Below are positions 26,427 to 37,650 of a stretch of DNA of 64,000 bases, in pieces; the first letter of the stretch is position 1; each line of letters begins with the position of its first letter. The notes under the pieces were generated by a model. It had not been told where the DNA came from and searched no databases. It was given only the letters and a program-made list of their open reading frames with translations. The translations under genes were made by a program, and so were the position numbers. Location: positions 14,016,001 through 14,080,000 of the forward strand of contig CM076268.1 in assembly GCA_038380795.1 (NCBI GenBank), given 5' to 3'. This stretch comes from Pyrocephalus nanus (lineage: Eukaryota > Chordata > Aves > Passeriformes > Tyrannidae).

Positions 26427-26672
26427 TGAAATAAAAATCCCTGAGCTGTGCTCAGACCAAGTTCAGTTAGTATCATCTAATTCCAGAAATAGTTAAAACA
26501 AAGCTCATATTAAACTTATTAGGAGAAAATACTCCTTTACTGCACTGTCAAAGCAGCATGGGGAAAAAAAATTAAAAAATAAAATTAATCAAAATAAAGA
26601 TTTTTGTACTCTCAGAGGGGAAGAAAAAAAGCCCACACTGCAAAAAGATGGCTACATTAAAAAAAACCTCTA

Positions 26673-26708
26673 GTTTAAAGGCTAAGTTTAAAGGCTAAGC
26701 CTTTAAAC
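26673..26708. repeat. Duplicated arm plus perfect hairpin
   Basis: GTTTAAAGGCTAA occurs twice in tandem (26673-26685, 26686-26698) and is followed at once by GCCTTTAAAC (26699-26708), the exact reverse complement of the first ten bases. The second copy and this arm form a 10-bp perfect stem with a TAA loop; the first copy could pair with the same arm instead. Confidence 0.95.
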
Positions 26709-27337
26709 TCCTCTGACCTGACCTTAAGTGCTCGGTATTGTTTCCTGATGCCTTCCTGCTACATAACATCATACTTAGACCGACACCACATTAAAACGAC
26801 AGCAAGTGCAGGCACAATTCATTTAACAATTAATCTACCCTAGCTATCATTTTCACTTGTCATTAACTGCCTCTTAAATGCCCTCAATCTCATATAACCA
26901 TAGACTCTTCCTTTAAACACACACACGGGGGAATATACCATTATAGGCATTATTCAAAGCAGTGCTTTCTGCCCCTGTCATCAACCACAGCATTAATCAT
27001 ACTCAGAATAGTTTCTCCTCACAAATGACTGAGTTGCGTAGTTGGATCTCACTGGCAGGATCCAATTTAATGGTAAGATCACAGACAGCAGACAATACTG
27101 GGCATCTGCAACAACATATACTGTGAGTTCTTCAGATTTTATCCTTTACTGATCTTTCAGGGGAAGAAACTAGATGCCAAACACCACAAGCTCCTTCTCA
27201 TTTAAATAAGTGCTCTACTCTGCATCTCTAGCAGATGGCCCAGAGTTAACATATAGCACAACACACTCCAGGAAAACAAGCTTTCTTGCATGTTTTACTA
27301 TCTGACCATGCAGTGAAGAGACTGCTCTCTAAAATCA

Positions 27338-27410
27338 AATGGGTTAGGTTGGAAAGGACCTTGGGAGGTTACATGGTCCAGCTCCGCACTCAGCATAGGG
27401 CCATTTAACT
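27338..27410 (-). mobile_element. Short CR1 3'-end fragment
   Basis: The plus strand reads GGGTTAGGTTGGAAAGGACC and continues with TTGGGAGGTTACATGGTCCA, the typical antisense start of a CR1 3' end. Similarity fades within about 70 bp, so this is a very short or decayed copy. Confidence 0.65.
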
Positions 27411-29994
27411 CACAGCTATGTTCAGGCAAGATAGGAATAGACTGCAATTGCAATAGATTGCAGGCAAGATTACACTGAGCTATTTGTTCCAGTATCGGAT
27501 CACTTATGTTGAGAAGAACCTCACTCACTGCAATCTTACTTACATTATTTCCCAGCCAAACTTCAGATCCTGGACAGTCCTGTTTTGTGACTCTTCATTT
27601 CTGACATTAGTTTATGCTCAGAGTGAAAGTTACCAAACAAGGAAGAAAAATACATGCTACTCAGTGAAAATTGCAGTCTGGTCCTTCAGCATGGCTCAAG
27701 ATATCACACATGGACTAACTCAATAAAGAATCAAAAACAACATGTGGCAGACCTATTGCTTTTTAAGTCTACAAAGGAAGTCTGCCTCAGACAAGCTCAT
27801 CTCAAATGTTCATAAAAAGTTAACTCAGATTCCAAAGTAAACAAATAGCATTGCAAAATTGTAAGGACATTAAATAATTACAAAAAAGTATAAGTACAAG
27901 CAGTCGGCCTTTGTTCACATACACTGCTCTGCTTAACAATCTCTCTGTAAAGTCCTTTCAAATATCCCATAAAGGACATTATATAAAATACATCATATTC
28001 ACACCCTGCTGTCAGCAGCAAGAGCTTTACATTAATTAACACAACACTCAACCTTCTGGAAGAAGGATCCAGTTTAAAATTCCTCATTCAAAGTGTGGGC
28101 AACGTCCCAAGTTTGTTTAGAATAAAAGGATTTACCCTGCCCTCAAAGCACTTACTAGCCACATTTTCTATACATTTTCTTACAGTACCCAAAGCCATCT
28201 TTGAAATTCAGTGTTATAAAGTTTGAAATCATCCTTCTCTCGGCCACAGAGGTTGCATTACTTCCCATCCCACACAGACTCAAAACCTTCCATAATCCAA
28301 CTAATGAGAAGAAAAATGTCACTGTAATTAACACAAAAAGCAATGACCTAATTAATCACTAAAGCAGCAACATGAAAAAGCTTTAGGCTTTCAAAGTCTT
28401 CTAGCAAAGTCAGGCAAAAAGATTGCCAGGGAGCTTTTAAGGTCATTCCAGTTTTGGTCACCCTCGAAATAAGACACGTTTCAGACCATGCTTTTATATC
28501 CTATCAAACAGGACTCCACTGCAGTGAGAAGCCTTCGATGTGTCAGAGATCTACTTCAGACTCCCAGCCAAGTAACACCCAAGTTCTCTTTTTCTGGGCT
28601 CACAGTAGTATTGTCTCAAGCCCAATACCTAAGGCAAAGCTTTAGGCAATGGTTACACTAACAGCAAGAACAGTTTCCAAAAACCACCCTGCACTGTATC
28701 AGCACGAGAACATGTACTCAGACCCCTGCAAAGAGTCACACCAGTGACCACTGATGATGCTGAACATAACCAGAGAAACACTTTGCAGCATTGTAGTTTA
28801 AAACCAGTTTAACAGGTCAATGCTGCTAAGGGAGACTGTTTTGCTGTCCCTGACACTGAGGTGTTTGTGTCCACATCCCATATAGGCTGACACAACCAGT
28901 CACATGTCTGTATGCAACAAAGGCTTGAGAACTGACCCACGCTAAAAACACGTTGTTTTGTTCTTTTTTTTCCTGCCTCGAGAGTTTTATCCTGGTTCAG
29001 GTCCCCACTCTCCTCCTCTACGTGCAGCTGCACGATGCAGGCTGCTCCCCGCAGAGGAAACAGCAGGAATACACAGAAGGTGAACCCTCCTGCTCAGCCA
29101 CACTGTCAGTTCATACCTGCTCCAAGTGATCACAGCACAAGCTGAGGAAGCACACAGGGGCAGTTTTGTCAGAGGAGCATCCTTTAACTAAACCCTTTCC
29201 AGCACGAGACAGTAGAACCTGGCACTCATGAGATTTGAATTCTTCATGAGACCACTGTTGCCTTAACATGGTTGGCTTTGATTGCTGAGAAGCAGGCAAG
29301 CACATGGGCATCTGCCACTGCCAAACCTTCACACTTAGCATCCCTTGAGACAGGCAACAGAAATCTGACCTCAAAGCTAAGGGAGAAATTGCGACTTCTG
29401 GAGCATTATGCCATCATTTTCTGAATTTTCTTCTAGCTACAAGGGTCAGAAAAAAATTTAAAGACTAAATAGGGTAATAACAAAAGGCTGCATTCTGGGA
29501 TTCCCAACCAGTCAATTTAATTCAGGCCACCTAAAACTCTGATGTGTCTTATGGCCTGTGTCTGGACTGAGAGATATTAAGAGTCCAAAACACTTTGACA
29601 TTTTGGAAGGGAAAAAAATTATAAAAAACAATCACACTCACTCAAGCTCTCTTCCCCCACCCCCTAGCTCCAAGCAGCATTTTACTTTCACCTTAGCCTT
29701 AGCTATACCAACTGGAATTTATTGGCAGTTGCACAGTTAGCCCCCGTGCTGGTAGGGTGACACAATCTTCTCTGCCTTTGGTGGGTAGAGCCATAAGGAA
29801 AAGCATCTTAACTTTAAAACCTGGGCTGCATGAGTTTTTTTAAGGAACTAAGTCTTACAAACAAGTGTCTTCCTCTTATAGTTTCCTGGGAACTGAGCTA
29901 CACATTCTGGTGCAATCTTCAGACTGCAGTTCTGCAGTCATGCTAACAATGTATTATCCTTGCTTTCAGTTTAAAATAAGGTAAGTACTTCATT

Positions 29995-30024
29995 ACTTAA
30001 TGAGCAGATGCACTTAATGAGCAG
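29995..30024. repeat. 13-bp direct repeat
   Basis: ACTTAATGAGCAG occurs at 29995-30007 and again at 30012-30024, separated by four bases. Confidence 0.9.
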
Positions 30025-30102
30025 GTACTTTGTCAATTTAGTCCTAAAGGAAGAATTAAGGAACAGGGCATTTACATTTCTAGAGCAAAATCGAACTTTA
30101 GG

Positions 30103-30111
30103 CCCCCCCCC
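30103..30111. repeat. C9 homopolymer
   Basis: Nine consecutive C residues between a G-G pair and ACAATTATAAG. Confidence 0.9.
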
Positions 30112-31992
30112 ACAATTATAAGATAATAAGAAATACATTTTACTGACTTTTGAAAAGCTTTTTTTTCCTCCAAGTATACATCCCACAGCCCAGATTTTCA
30201 GAGGGAATAATAATTCTGGCTGCTGCTGTGAGCAACAGATTTCTTTTAAACAGAAAGAGCAAAACAGCTCTATATTACATCATTTTTCAAGGGAAAAAGG
30301 TACTATTAAAGCTCACAATGATTTTTACATTGTTTGGGTTATGAAGGAAGTTGCTTAATGTTCTTTCTCCATTAAAGCAAATCTTGAAAGCTATATTTGA
30401 GAGCAGTGGAGATCAGAGTCCCTTATATTTACCCAAAGAATAAAACCAGCATGGGCAAAGTTTCGACAAGCTGTTTCAAACTGTGCTTCAGTCATGTTCC
30501 AGTAGAGCCAGTTCTTGGGGCCAAGAGAATCTGGTTGCCTCCTGGCTGCATTAGAGCTACCAACAAAGACACTGACTGTAAGGTTGAAATCTATCAATTA
30601 GGAACTGAACTCATGCCAGCCACAGTACCAGAGAAATAATTTAGATTGTTCTCGTAAACAGGATGAAACAATACAACCACTGAAAGCCAGAAACAGCAGA
30701 TCTCTCTGGATTTTGAGCTGCAACAAAAAATCCAAGATGTTTACAAGTCTGCATTCTAGTTTTGCAGTATATGCTTTAATGTATTACTCAGCTCATCCAC
30801 AACTTGACTGTTTCCAGCAACAGGATTCAAGACCAAAATATCTGCAAATGAGACAGAAAAATAACTTCTAACCAATAAATATTTTATCCACTTCTGAAAT
30901 AAACCAGAACTACTCCCCATGCAGACATATATTCTCCATTATTTTTATGTTTCTAGAGAGAAAAGTATTTGGCAAGCAAAACAAGAAAGAATATCTTGCC
31001 CTGTACCACACTTCTTCAGACCAGGCGGTGCACAGTCACTCACGTAAATCAAACACAACTGCACCAAGAAGTCTTTCACTTCTCTCTCTCTTCTCACAAA
31101 GCTCCAGACCCCAAATTCACTAGCACAAAAGCTGAAATTATGTGCCAACATTACTCTTCCAAAGCTGAATACATAGCTTTCAGGAAAAAACTGCTTGCAC
31201 CTTGACTAACTCCACATTGTAAGCCCACAATCTGCACCCATGAATCCAGTAAACAAGATCCACAGACACAAACTGCCTATTCACAAGGCACACAGCATAC
31301 GAAATCTGGGTTGCCATACCTCAGTAATGGAGGTAATATTTCTCAGCAAACTTTACTAAGTAGCCTATGGATCCTGGCTAACTTTCCAAAACTTTCAGAT
31401 CTCAAGGAAGAAATGCTTCCAACAAAACATCCAGAAAGATAAAGTTTCACAAGTGGGCAAACTGCAGTGCGATGTTCACCTTACAGGAATCACATAAACT
31501 AAGAAACTTGCTGAACTTCAGAAGAGACTGCCCAAGCAGTGGCAGTGCTGCAGAAAAGTTTCCTTTTGGCCCAGCAAACAATCCTCTCTTGTACAGGTGC
31601 CTCACCTCCACAGCAAACCTTACAGAGCAGCTGAAATACACAGGGGGATCCTGCTGCCACTTCCCTCTTAAAGGCCAGCCTGTTGCCTTTGTGACTTAGG
31701 GAAATGAAAGTGGCTGATAAAATTGCAGACATTAAAAAGAAGCAAAGCAAGACAGTTAAGAGAGCCTGCCATCCCAGGAATAAATCACTTCAAGATTATC
31801 CCCACCTTGATCCAAAAAAGCCTTGGTTACTCTGAGGATGAAATTTTAGAGCAAAAGCGATCCCTGTAGAATGACATTCAAGTGCACTGAAGAAAGCAAG
31901 TTGTGGCTATGGCATCTCAGATAGAGGCATTTCTTTGCCATTCAAATAGTTTTGCTCAAAATGAGCATCAGCTCTAGAAACCTTACCTCACC

Positions 31993-32019
31993 AAAAAAAA
32001 AAAAAAAAAAAAAAAAAAA
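31993..32019. repeat. A27 homopolymer
   Basis: The longest homopolymer in the window: twenty-seven A residues. A second A run follows at about 32056-32066. No polyadenylation signal or gene-like sequence precedes it. Confidence 0.92.
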
Positions 32020-33603
32020 GGTGCAAAGAAATCAATCCTTTCAAAAACCTAATGGAAAAAAAAAAAGGTCATTGACACTGTCAGAGTCCCTTCCCAAGCA
32101 GCAATGACTGAAATGGAAGCAAATGGCAGAAAGAAGGAAGGTGACTAAGGATGTGCCTAACTCGCTTAAGCATGCTGATGTGTTCATGGAACTGGTCCAT
32201 ACAACGCCACTCAACCAACAGATCTGCTATCTGGATTCAGGCCAGTGGTAGAGACAACATTTAATTAAACCACCGCATGAATGAGAAAGAATGAAAGAAA
32301 ATTACAGCAGAATGAAATTGGCTATGGCTCTGTAAGAGAAACACACCAAGATGAATCAGCTTGTAAATAAAGAGCAGTAACTGAAAACTAACAACATTGT
32401 CTCAAGAAGAAATCAGATAATGTACAAGAAATGAAATGCTGAAGTTACAGAACTAGACTAAATGCTAATAAAAATAATGGAAACACGGGTAGACTGCCAT
32501 GAAAAGACAAAACACTGCAACCGGAGATAGGAGAGCTTCTTTCCTTCTTTTTGATTCTTCTGTTATCATGTTGCTGGTCATTAGGTTTTTCCCTTTCAAT
32601 CCACCTGCTTCCTCTGTTTAGGTGCCAGCTAATGCCAGAATCTGTTCACATCAAGATCTGTTGCTCCTAGCAAAGGAACTTTCCTTACTAAATACTGCAA
32701 GGTCAAGTGAAAAACAAGCAGAGTTAGCAGGTGAACTCTGAGTAACCCAGCTCTGTTATAACCACTGTGGCATTTCAGAACTGTTCTGCTGTGCCAGAAT
32801 CCCTGTGCAACTGGGAAAGCATGCAATAAGAAACACATGAAATGACAGGAAGAGTCTGTTAATTTTCCTTGTGCAATGAGGATTGATCACAGGCCACTAA
32901 AAAAGAACTAAAACAAATCCAGAATCCTTATCTAGAATCCGCTTTCAGTTTTTCAGTATCATCATTTTTTCAGTCTACCACCCAAAAACTGCAATGAACT
33001 AATTCTTCAGATAGCTGGGATACATAAAGCTCAGAAGTTTTCTTACAGCATTTTAGCAACAATTTGATCCTTAATCTTACCAAACTTACTTTAGACTTTA
33101 AAAGTACCAATAAAATACATTTCTGCCTTTCTCTTTGGGTTTTGTTGCTTTCTTCTTATTAAGAAAAGTAATTGTTGACTGTCTTGTACTATCCTGTGAT
33201 CTGAGCTCAGTCAGGCTGATTAGCAGTGACAGCATGTCAGAGGTCATTACCATTAAGCACACCTCAGTGAACAATTCAATGGAGTTGTTATTCCACCAGT
33301 AGTAGCCCTCACAAGTAGGTTTAAGAATCCCAGGAAATGAACTCCAGATCACTCTGGGCTAACCTCATGCCTGAGCACCCTCTGCTGCTCAGCACTGGCT
33401 GGAACCAGCAGTTCCACACGGTCCCCCAAGTCCCGGGGGATCACGGTGCACACCCAGGGCAGTGGTGCCGCTGGAAGGAGCAACACCTGAGCACCCTTAG
33501 CCCACAGCTGTGGTTCATCTTGGAGAATTTGGAAACAAGCAGGTGCTTGGTATTTTCAGCTTGGAGATTATGGCTTTAGATTAGCACATTGCCAAAGGCA
33601 GCA

Positions 33604-33790
33604 TGTTTGTGTGAGTGTTCTACATATAAATATACATATTTGTAAGTGTATACATGTGAGTATGTCAGTACGTGTTTCAATATATACACAGATATCCATA
33701 TATAGGTATATGGATATATATTCATATATGTGCATATATCTGTAATGTACACACCGATATCCATATTTTATATACATGCACATAGATTTT
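33604..33790. repeat. TA/CA-rich degenerate satellite with hairpin
   Basis: A 190-bp tract of imperfect ATAT, ACAT and GTAT units. It contains a perfect inverted repeat with 11-bp arms, ATATCCATATA (33692-33702) and TATATGGATAT (33707-33717), around a four-base loop, and a second partial copy of GATATCCATA near 33750. Frames through it look like Tyr/Ile/Met repeats and are not genes. Confidence 0.85.
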
Positions 33791-34679
33791 CTTGATCATT
33801 CCTTTTCATAAACAGGCTTTAAGCTTGCCCTCCCTTTTTCACTCTCTTACTCATATTGGCAAGAAATGTGTGTGTCCATTATGTCTGCACAGAGAGGGAA
33901 GGAAGGAAGTGCATGTGTGTACATATCTAAATACATATCTTATATGCAGTTTCAGCTGGCTGTAATCCACAGGTCATCACTCCATACTGAAGCCCTTCTC
34001 TACCAGCAGGTCCCCATTCACGTATCCTGCATAAATGCTAGAGCCATCCATTGCAACATGACTAGGTTAGCAGCATTTGGTTCTTCTCTCCCCATACATA
34101 GATGCTAAATTCCTTGCAGCTTGGTGGGACAATGCTAAAGATACTATACGGACTGCTTGCAGCTGCTCACTTTCTAACGAATCTCTGAATGAAGCCTCCT
34201 CCTCTGTCAAGGCTTTCAGTAAGTGCAGTTCTGTGGAGTGCTGGTTATTTATCATAAGCCATAGCTTCAGGGTCAGGATGTCTGTTGTCCTACAACAAAC
34301 AAGCACAGCCTGATTCGGTTTTCTTTCACCCAGGTAAAATTGCAAGACTTCCTTCAGAATGCTCCTGCCTAGACTGGCAGCAAGCATAACCCTTTTTTTA
34401 CATATCCATGTGATGCTTTAAATGCTCCACCCAAATCCCCTGTCTCTCCTTTACAATCCCAAAAGCAGCCCTGGGAGAAGCAGCACCTCCTGTTCAAAGA
34501 AAGCATCACACGGTGTCTCAAGTGGAACAAAAACAGCTGCAAGATGGAAGACTGAATGAAAGCACCCAAGCAAGGATTGCAGCATATGCTACAACAGCAC
34601 ATAAAACATCTTAAAAAAAAATAACCCTGTCTAGTTCCATACTACAAACTTACTCTCTGCTTATTAAAAATGTTTCAGT

Positions 34680-34990
34680 GAGAAAAATAAAATTACTTTA
34701 AAAATTATGATGGGACTGAATTTCAGACAATGGCGAAATTCAGTCAAGTAATCACTGAGGTAATCTATTTATTCATCTTGGAAAAATCCTGATCAGGAGA
34801 AAGTGTATTAAGAGAACACGGGGATTCAGCTGCCACCCTTCTCACCGAATAGACAATCAGAAGATGCCCCTTTGAACCTTGCATTAATAAAATTCTCATT
34901 AAATGCAAATCTGCACAATGTTATCTTGAAGAGGCTCATTAGCTTAATAAAAAATAACTTGTCTCAAAATGTGTTTATTTCCTCATAGGT
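34680..34990. promoter_or_regulatory. Candidate conserved non-coding element
   Basis: An AT-rich intronic block with many ATTA-type cores, a perfect POU octamer ATGCAAAT (34903-34910), and an exact inverted repeat GACTGAATTTC (34714-34724) / GAAATTCAGTC (34735-34745) around a 10-base spacer. It holds no recognisable repeat and keeps scattered CpGs. These traits are typical of developmental enhancers, but conservation cannot be judged from one sequence. Confidence 0.3.
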
Positions 34991-36534
34991 GAGAAGGTGA
35001 GTTTTCAAACCACCAACTGCTGCACCTTCCTATTTCAACCCCACCAGTGCTGCATGCAGGTATATCCTGCAGTCTATCACATCTCAATTATCTATGAAAA
35101 CCCCAGAGACATATCCACAGACAAAGTTATAATGACTATTATGAGATAGGACAGCAATTGAAATCACTCATTCCAGTCCGGTATGTAAGATTTTCAGACA
35201 GATAAGGCTATTATTATTCTGTCTTCTTCAAATTTTCATTTTCTTTAGGTTAGACAGAAATTATGAATTATCTGTAAAAAAAGAGAAGGCAGGAATAGCC
35301 TCCCCATCTCTCAGTACTGAAAAAGAATATTCGTGACTGCTCTTTTCACTGGAGAAATCAAAGAACACAAGGACAAGAGAAATCAAATCATCAGCAACAA
35401 CAAAACTATCTGGTGGAGAATAAGGTCCAAGTAAAGAGTAGTGTTCATACCATAATAGGATACACGAAGTGAGATCTCTCTCTGTGGCCAAGTTTAAACA
35501 AGAACATGTCAAAGATTCTTTAAGTATTACTCATCCTGACTCTCTATTACAGCATTTCATCAGCTGAGCTCACCAGTTCAGCACTATGGGTGCAAGCAGG
35601 ACTGTTTTATTTGTCTCCTCAACAGTTACTCGTTTAACACAAATGCAGTGCAGCCACACACTGCTCCTCTCCTGGCAGAAATACACATAAAATTGTACAC
35701 TAAGATTTAAAGCACTTGTTAAAGCCCACCACATGCATGCACAGGCAGATGCTTTTACATTTATAAAACCCAATAAAAGCCTACTGAGATAAAGAAATGA
35801 CAATTTTTATTTATTTTTAAATAGCTTGTATAATGAGATGAAGATATAAACCAAAACATGACTTTGCACTGTAGAGTTACAGCAAAAAACCAGGCAATCA
35901 TTGCTCATAAAAACTTTCCAGAATGATGGAGCAAGGTGAGGGAAAAATCCAGGTTTTTTTGAGAAAGCAAGGAAATGGGATAAATCAAAGAGACTGACTT
36001 CTCTGAATTCTAATCCCTTCCTAGGCCTTGAATCATCTCTAATTTAGACCTTTTCGAATTTCAGTGAATGAAAAGCAGTCATTCACAAATTTCAACCCAG
36101 ATGAGCAGTGAGGTGGAGCAAGGGAAGTCCACCAGAAGTTCATCAGAGAAACATATTAGAGACTTCACTGGTTCCAGACAGAACCGTGATCTGGACATGT
36201 CTGATAAAGGCTGTCCAGGGAGGGGTTTCACAGTGACAGTTTTTTTGTTGTTTCTCGTCTCAGTTGCAAGCTTCATAAAAGAATTGTTAAGCCAAAAGGA
36301 AATAAGCTCACACAAAATTTTAGTTTCACAAACGAGAGGTGAGCACAAACCCTCAGTGATCACTTATTGTTTTAATCTCTTCCCAGTTTAGACTTCTCTC
36401 CCTGGGTATACAGAGAATTCCCAGGGCAGACATTTTGTGTCACACTAAGTGACATTAATTTGCCAACATCTACCTGTTCTGCTGCTTCACTTCAAGTACA
36501 TTATCTACCCACAAGACTTCATTTACATCTGTTT

Positions 36535-36566
36535 AAAAAAAAAAAAAAAACAAAAAACAAAAAAAC
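36535..36566. repeat. A16 run with A/C-rich extension
   Basis: Sixteen A residues (36535-36550) followed by CAAAAAACAAAAAAAC. Confidence 0.9.
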
Positions 36567-37362
36567 CCCACACAAAAATAATACTAAAATAAATCTGAAA
36601 TCATACATGATTGTCACCAAGCTTACAGACTTACTAAGGGAACCTTTAAGGTGGTTTACAGACATGTAAGATGTACATTGATTCAAAGATGCCCTCAGAG
36701 AGTTTGTCCTACACAATGTCTTTTGTAGTGAGGGAAATGACAAGCACTAGCAATGCAACAGTACCGAGCTACTTGGTGTTGCAGACACCGAGTGTCTGGG
36801 GTGACCAGGGAAGGGATGGACAGATATTTTTTCAGTATAAATACTTACACCTTTTATGGTTTGTTTACAGGCCAGAGCTAAGCTGTAAATATTCCCTCTC
36901 AACATTCTTTCATTTTCCAACTAATCAGATCTATCATGATCCTCTTGCTCAGTACCCAGCTTGGTCAGTACTAGTTGCTTCAGGTGCCAGCAAAATAAAT
37001 TATTGCCATTGTGAAAGCGCACACACCTAGATTTACGCTCTTCAGCCTTACAAGTAAAGCGTAACTTCTGCCCTTGAACAGGAAGAAGAGGCTTAAGAGA
37101 ACACTGAAATGTCCTTAAATAATCAGTTTTAAACACACACAAAATCCTGCAATGTTAACAGAACTCACATCTGCTTATTAGCACTGGCTTATAGTCCCCT
37201 CCACAGCTTCCCGGAATTGCAATAGAATCACGCAACTGAAATCCATTAGGTCCACAACTGCTCTCCCAGCACAGCACTGTTCCCTACTGTACGATTTCTC
37301 ACAAGAATGCTGTGAGGATTAATTCATTACAGTTTGTGCTCTGCTTTGAAAGCACTCAGTCA

Positions 37363-37560
37363 ACAGAGGAGCCGAGAGAATTATTAGAGAGAGGACAATC
37401 AAACCCTGGTGATCCTCTCTTTATCCCAGTAGTCCCCTTTTAGAGCAACAATTTAGCCCAACAAAGAGAACAAATTCAGCCCCGAATTTATTAAAACAAA
37501 TGTGAAAGAATCATGATAAAAATGTAATTGCACAGGACACAATCTTCAAAATGGTTACTA
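37363..37560. promoter_or_regulatory. Candidate conserved non-coding element next to exon H
   Basis: A repeat-free AT-rich block immediately past the donor of exon H, with AATTTATTAAAAC, ATGTAATTGCAC and ATCATGATAAAAATG cores. It could act in splicing of the 34 kb intron or as an enhancer, or be ordinary intron. Confidence 0.2.
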
Positions 37561-37574
37561 ATTGTACTCCTTAC

Positions 37575-37650
37575 CTAATATTCACTAATGCATGGGTCAC
37601 CTTGCTTGCAGGCTCTTTCCACTGACCAGCATTGGTAGACAGCCTTAGAA
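37575..37650 (-). CDS. ARMH3: ARMH3 coding exon H (about residues 569-594)
   Basis: A 76-bp exon beginning with the two bases that complete Val, then [20 protein letters not shown] and LVNI, and ending with AG of an Arg codon. The acceptor is CTCCTTTCAG and the donor TTAG|GTAAGG. The upstream intron is phase 1 and the downstream intron phase 2. All 25 residues agree with the human protein as I remember it. The exon lies at the left end of a three-exon group (37575-41033) and is followed in the transcript by a 34.3 kb intron. An AT-rich, CpG-retaining block lies just left of it, at about 37363-37560 on the downstream side. Confidence 0.96.

Larger units (their letters stand above)
3285..37574 (-). 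other. ARMH3: ARMH3 34.3 kb intron between exons H and I
   Basis: This intron fills more than half the window. It contains the CR1 tail, the tRNA-Ile-type SINE, the LTR fragment, a short CR1 3' piece at about 27338, most of the long homopolymer runs, the TA-rich hairpin tract near 33700, and candidate conserved non-coding blocks near 24740-24990 and 34680-34990. Between these it is unremarkable AT-rich sequence. I saw no spliced gene and no processed pseudogene on either strand; the longest open frames (about 130-156 codons) lack recognisable domains. Confidence 0.8.

Noticed and set aside
33568..33783. Tyr/Ile/Met-rich open frames
   Set aside because: They are translations of the TA/CA-rich tract.
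37215..37360. CR1- or MIR-like stretch (AATAGAATCACGCAACTGAA and GTGAGGATTAATTCATTACA)
   Set aside because: The matches are too short and scattered to assign to either family by eye.
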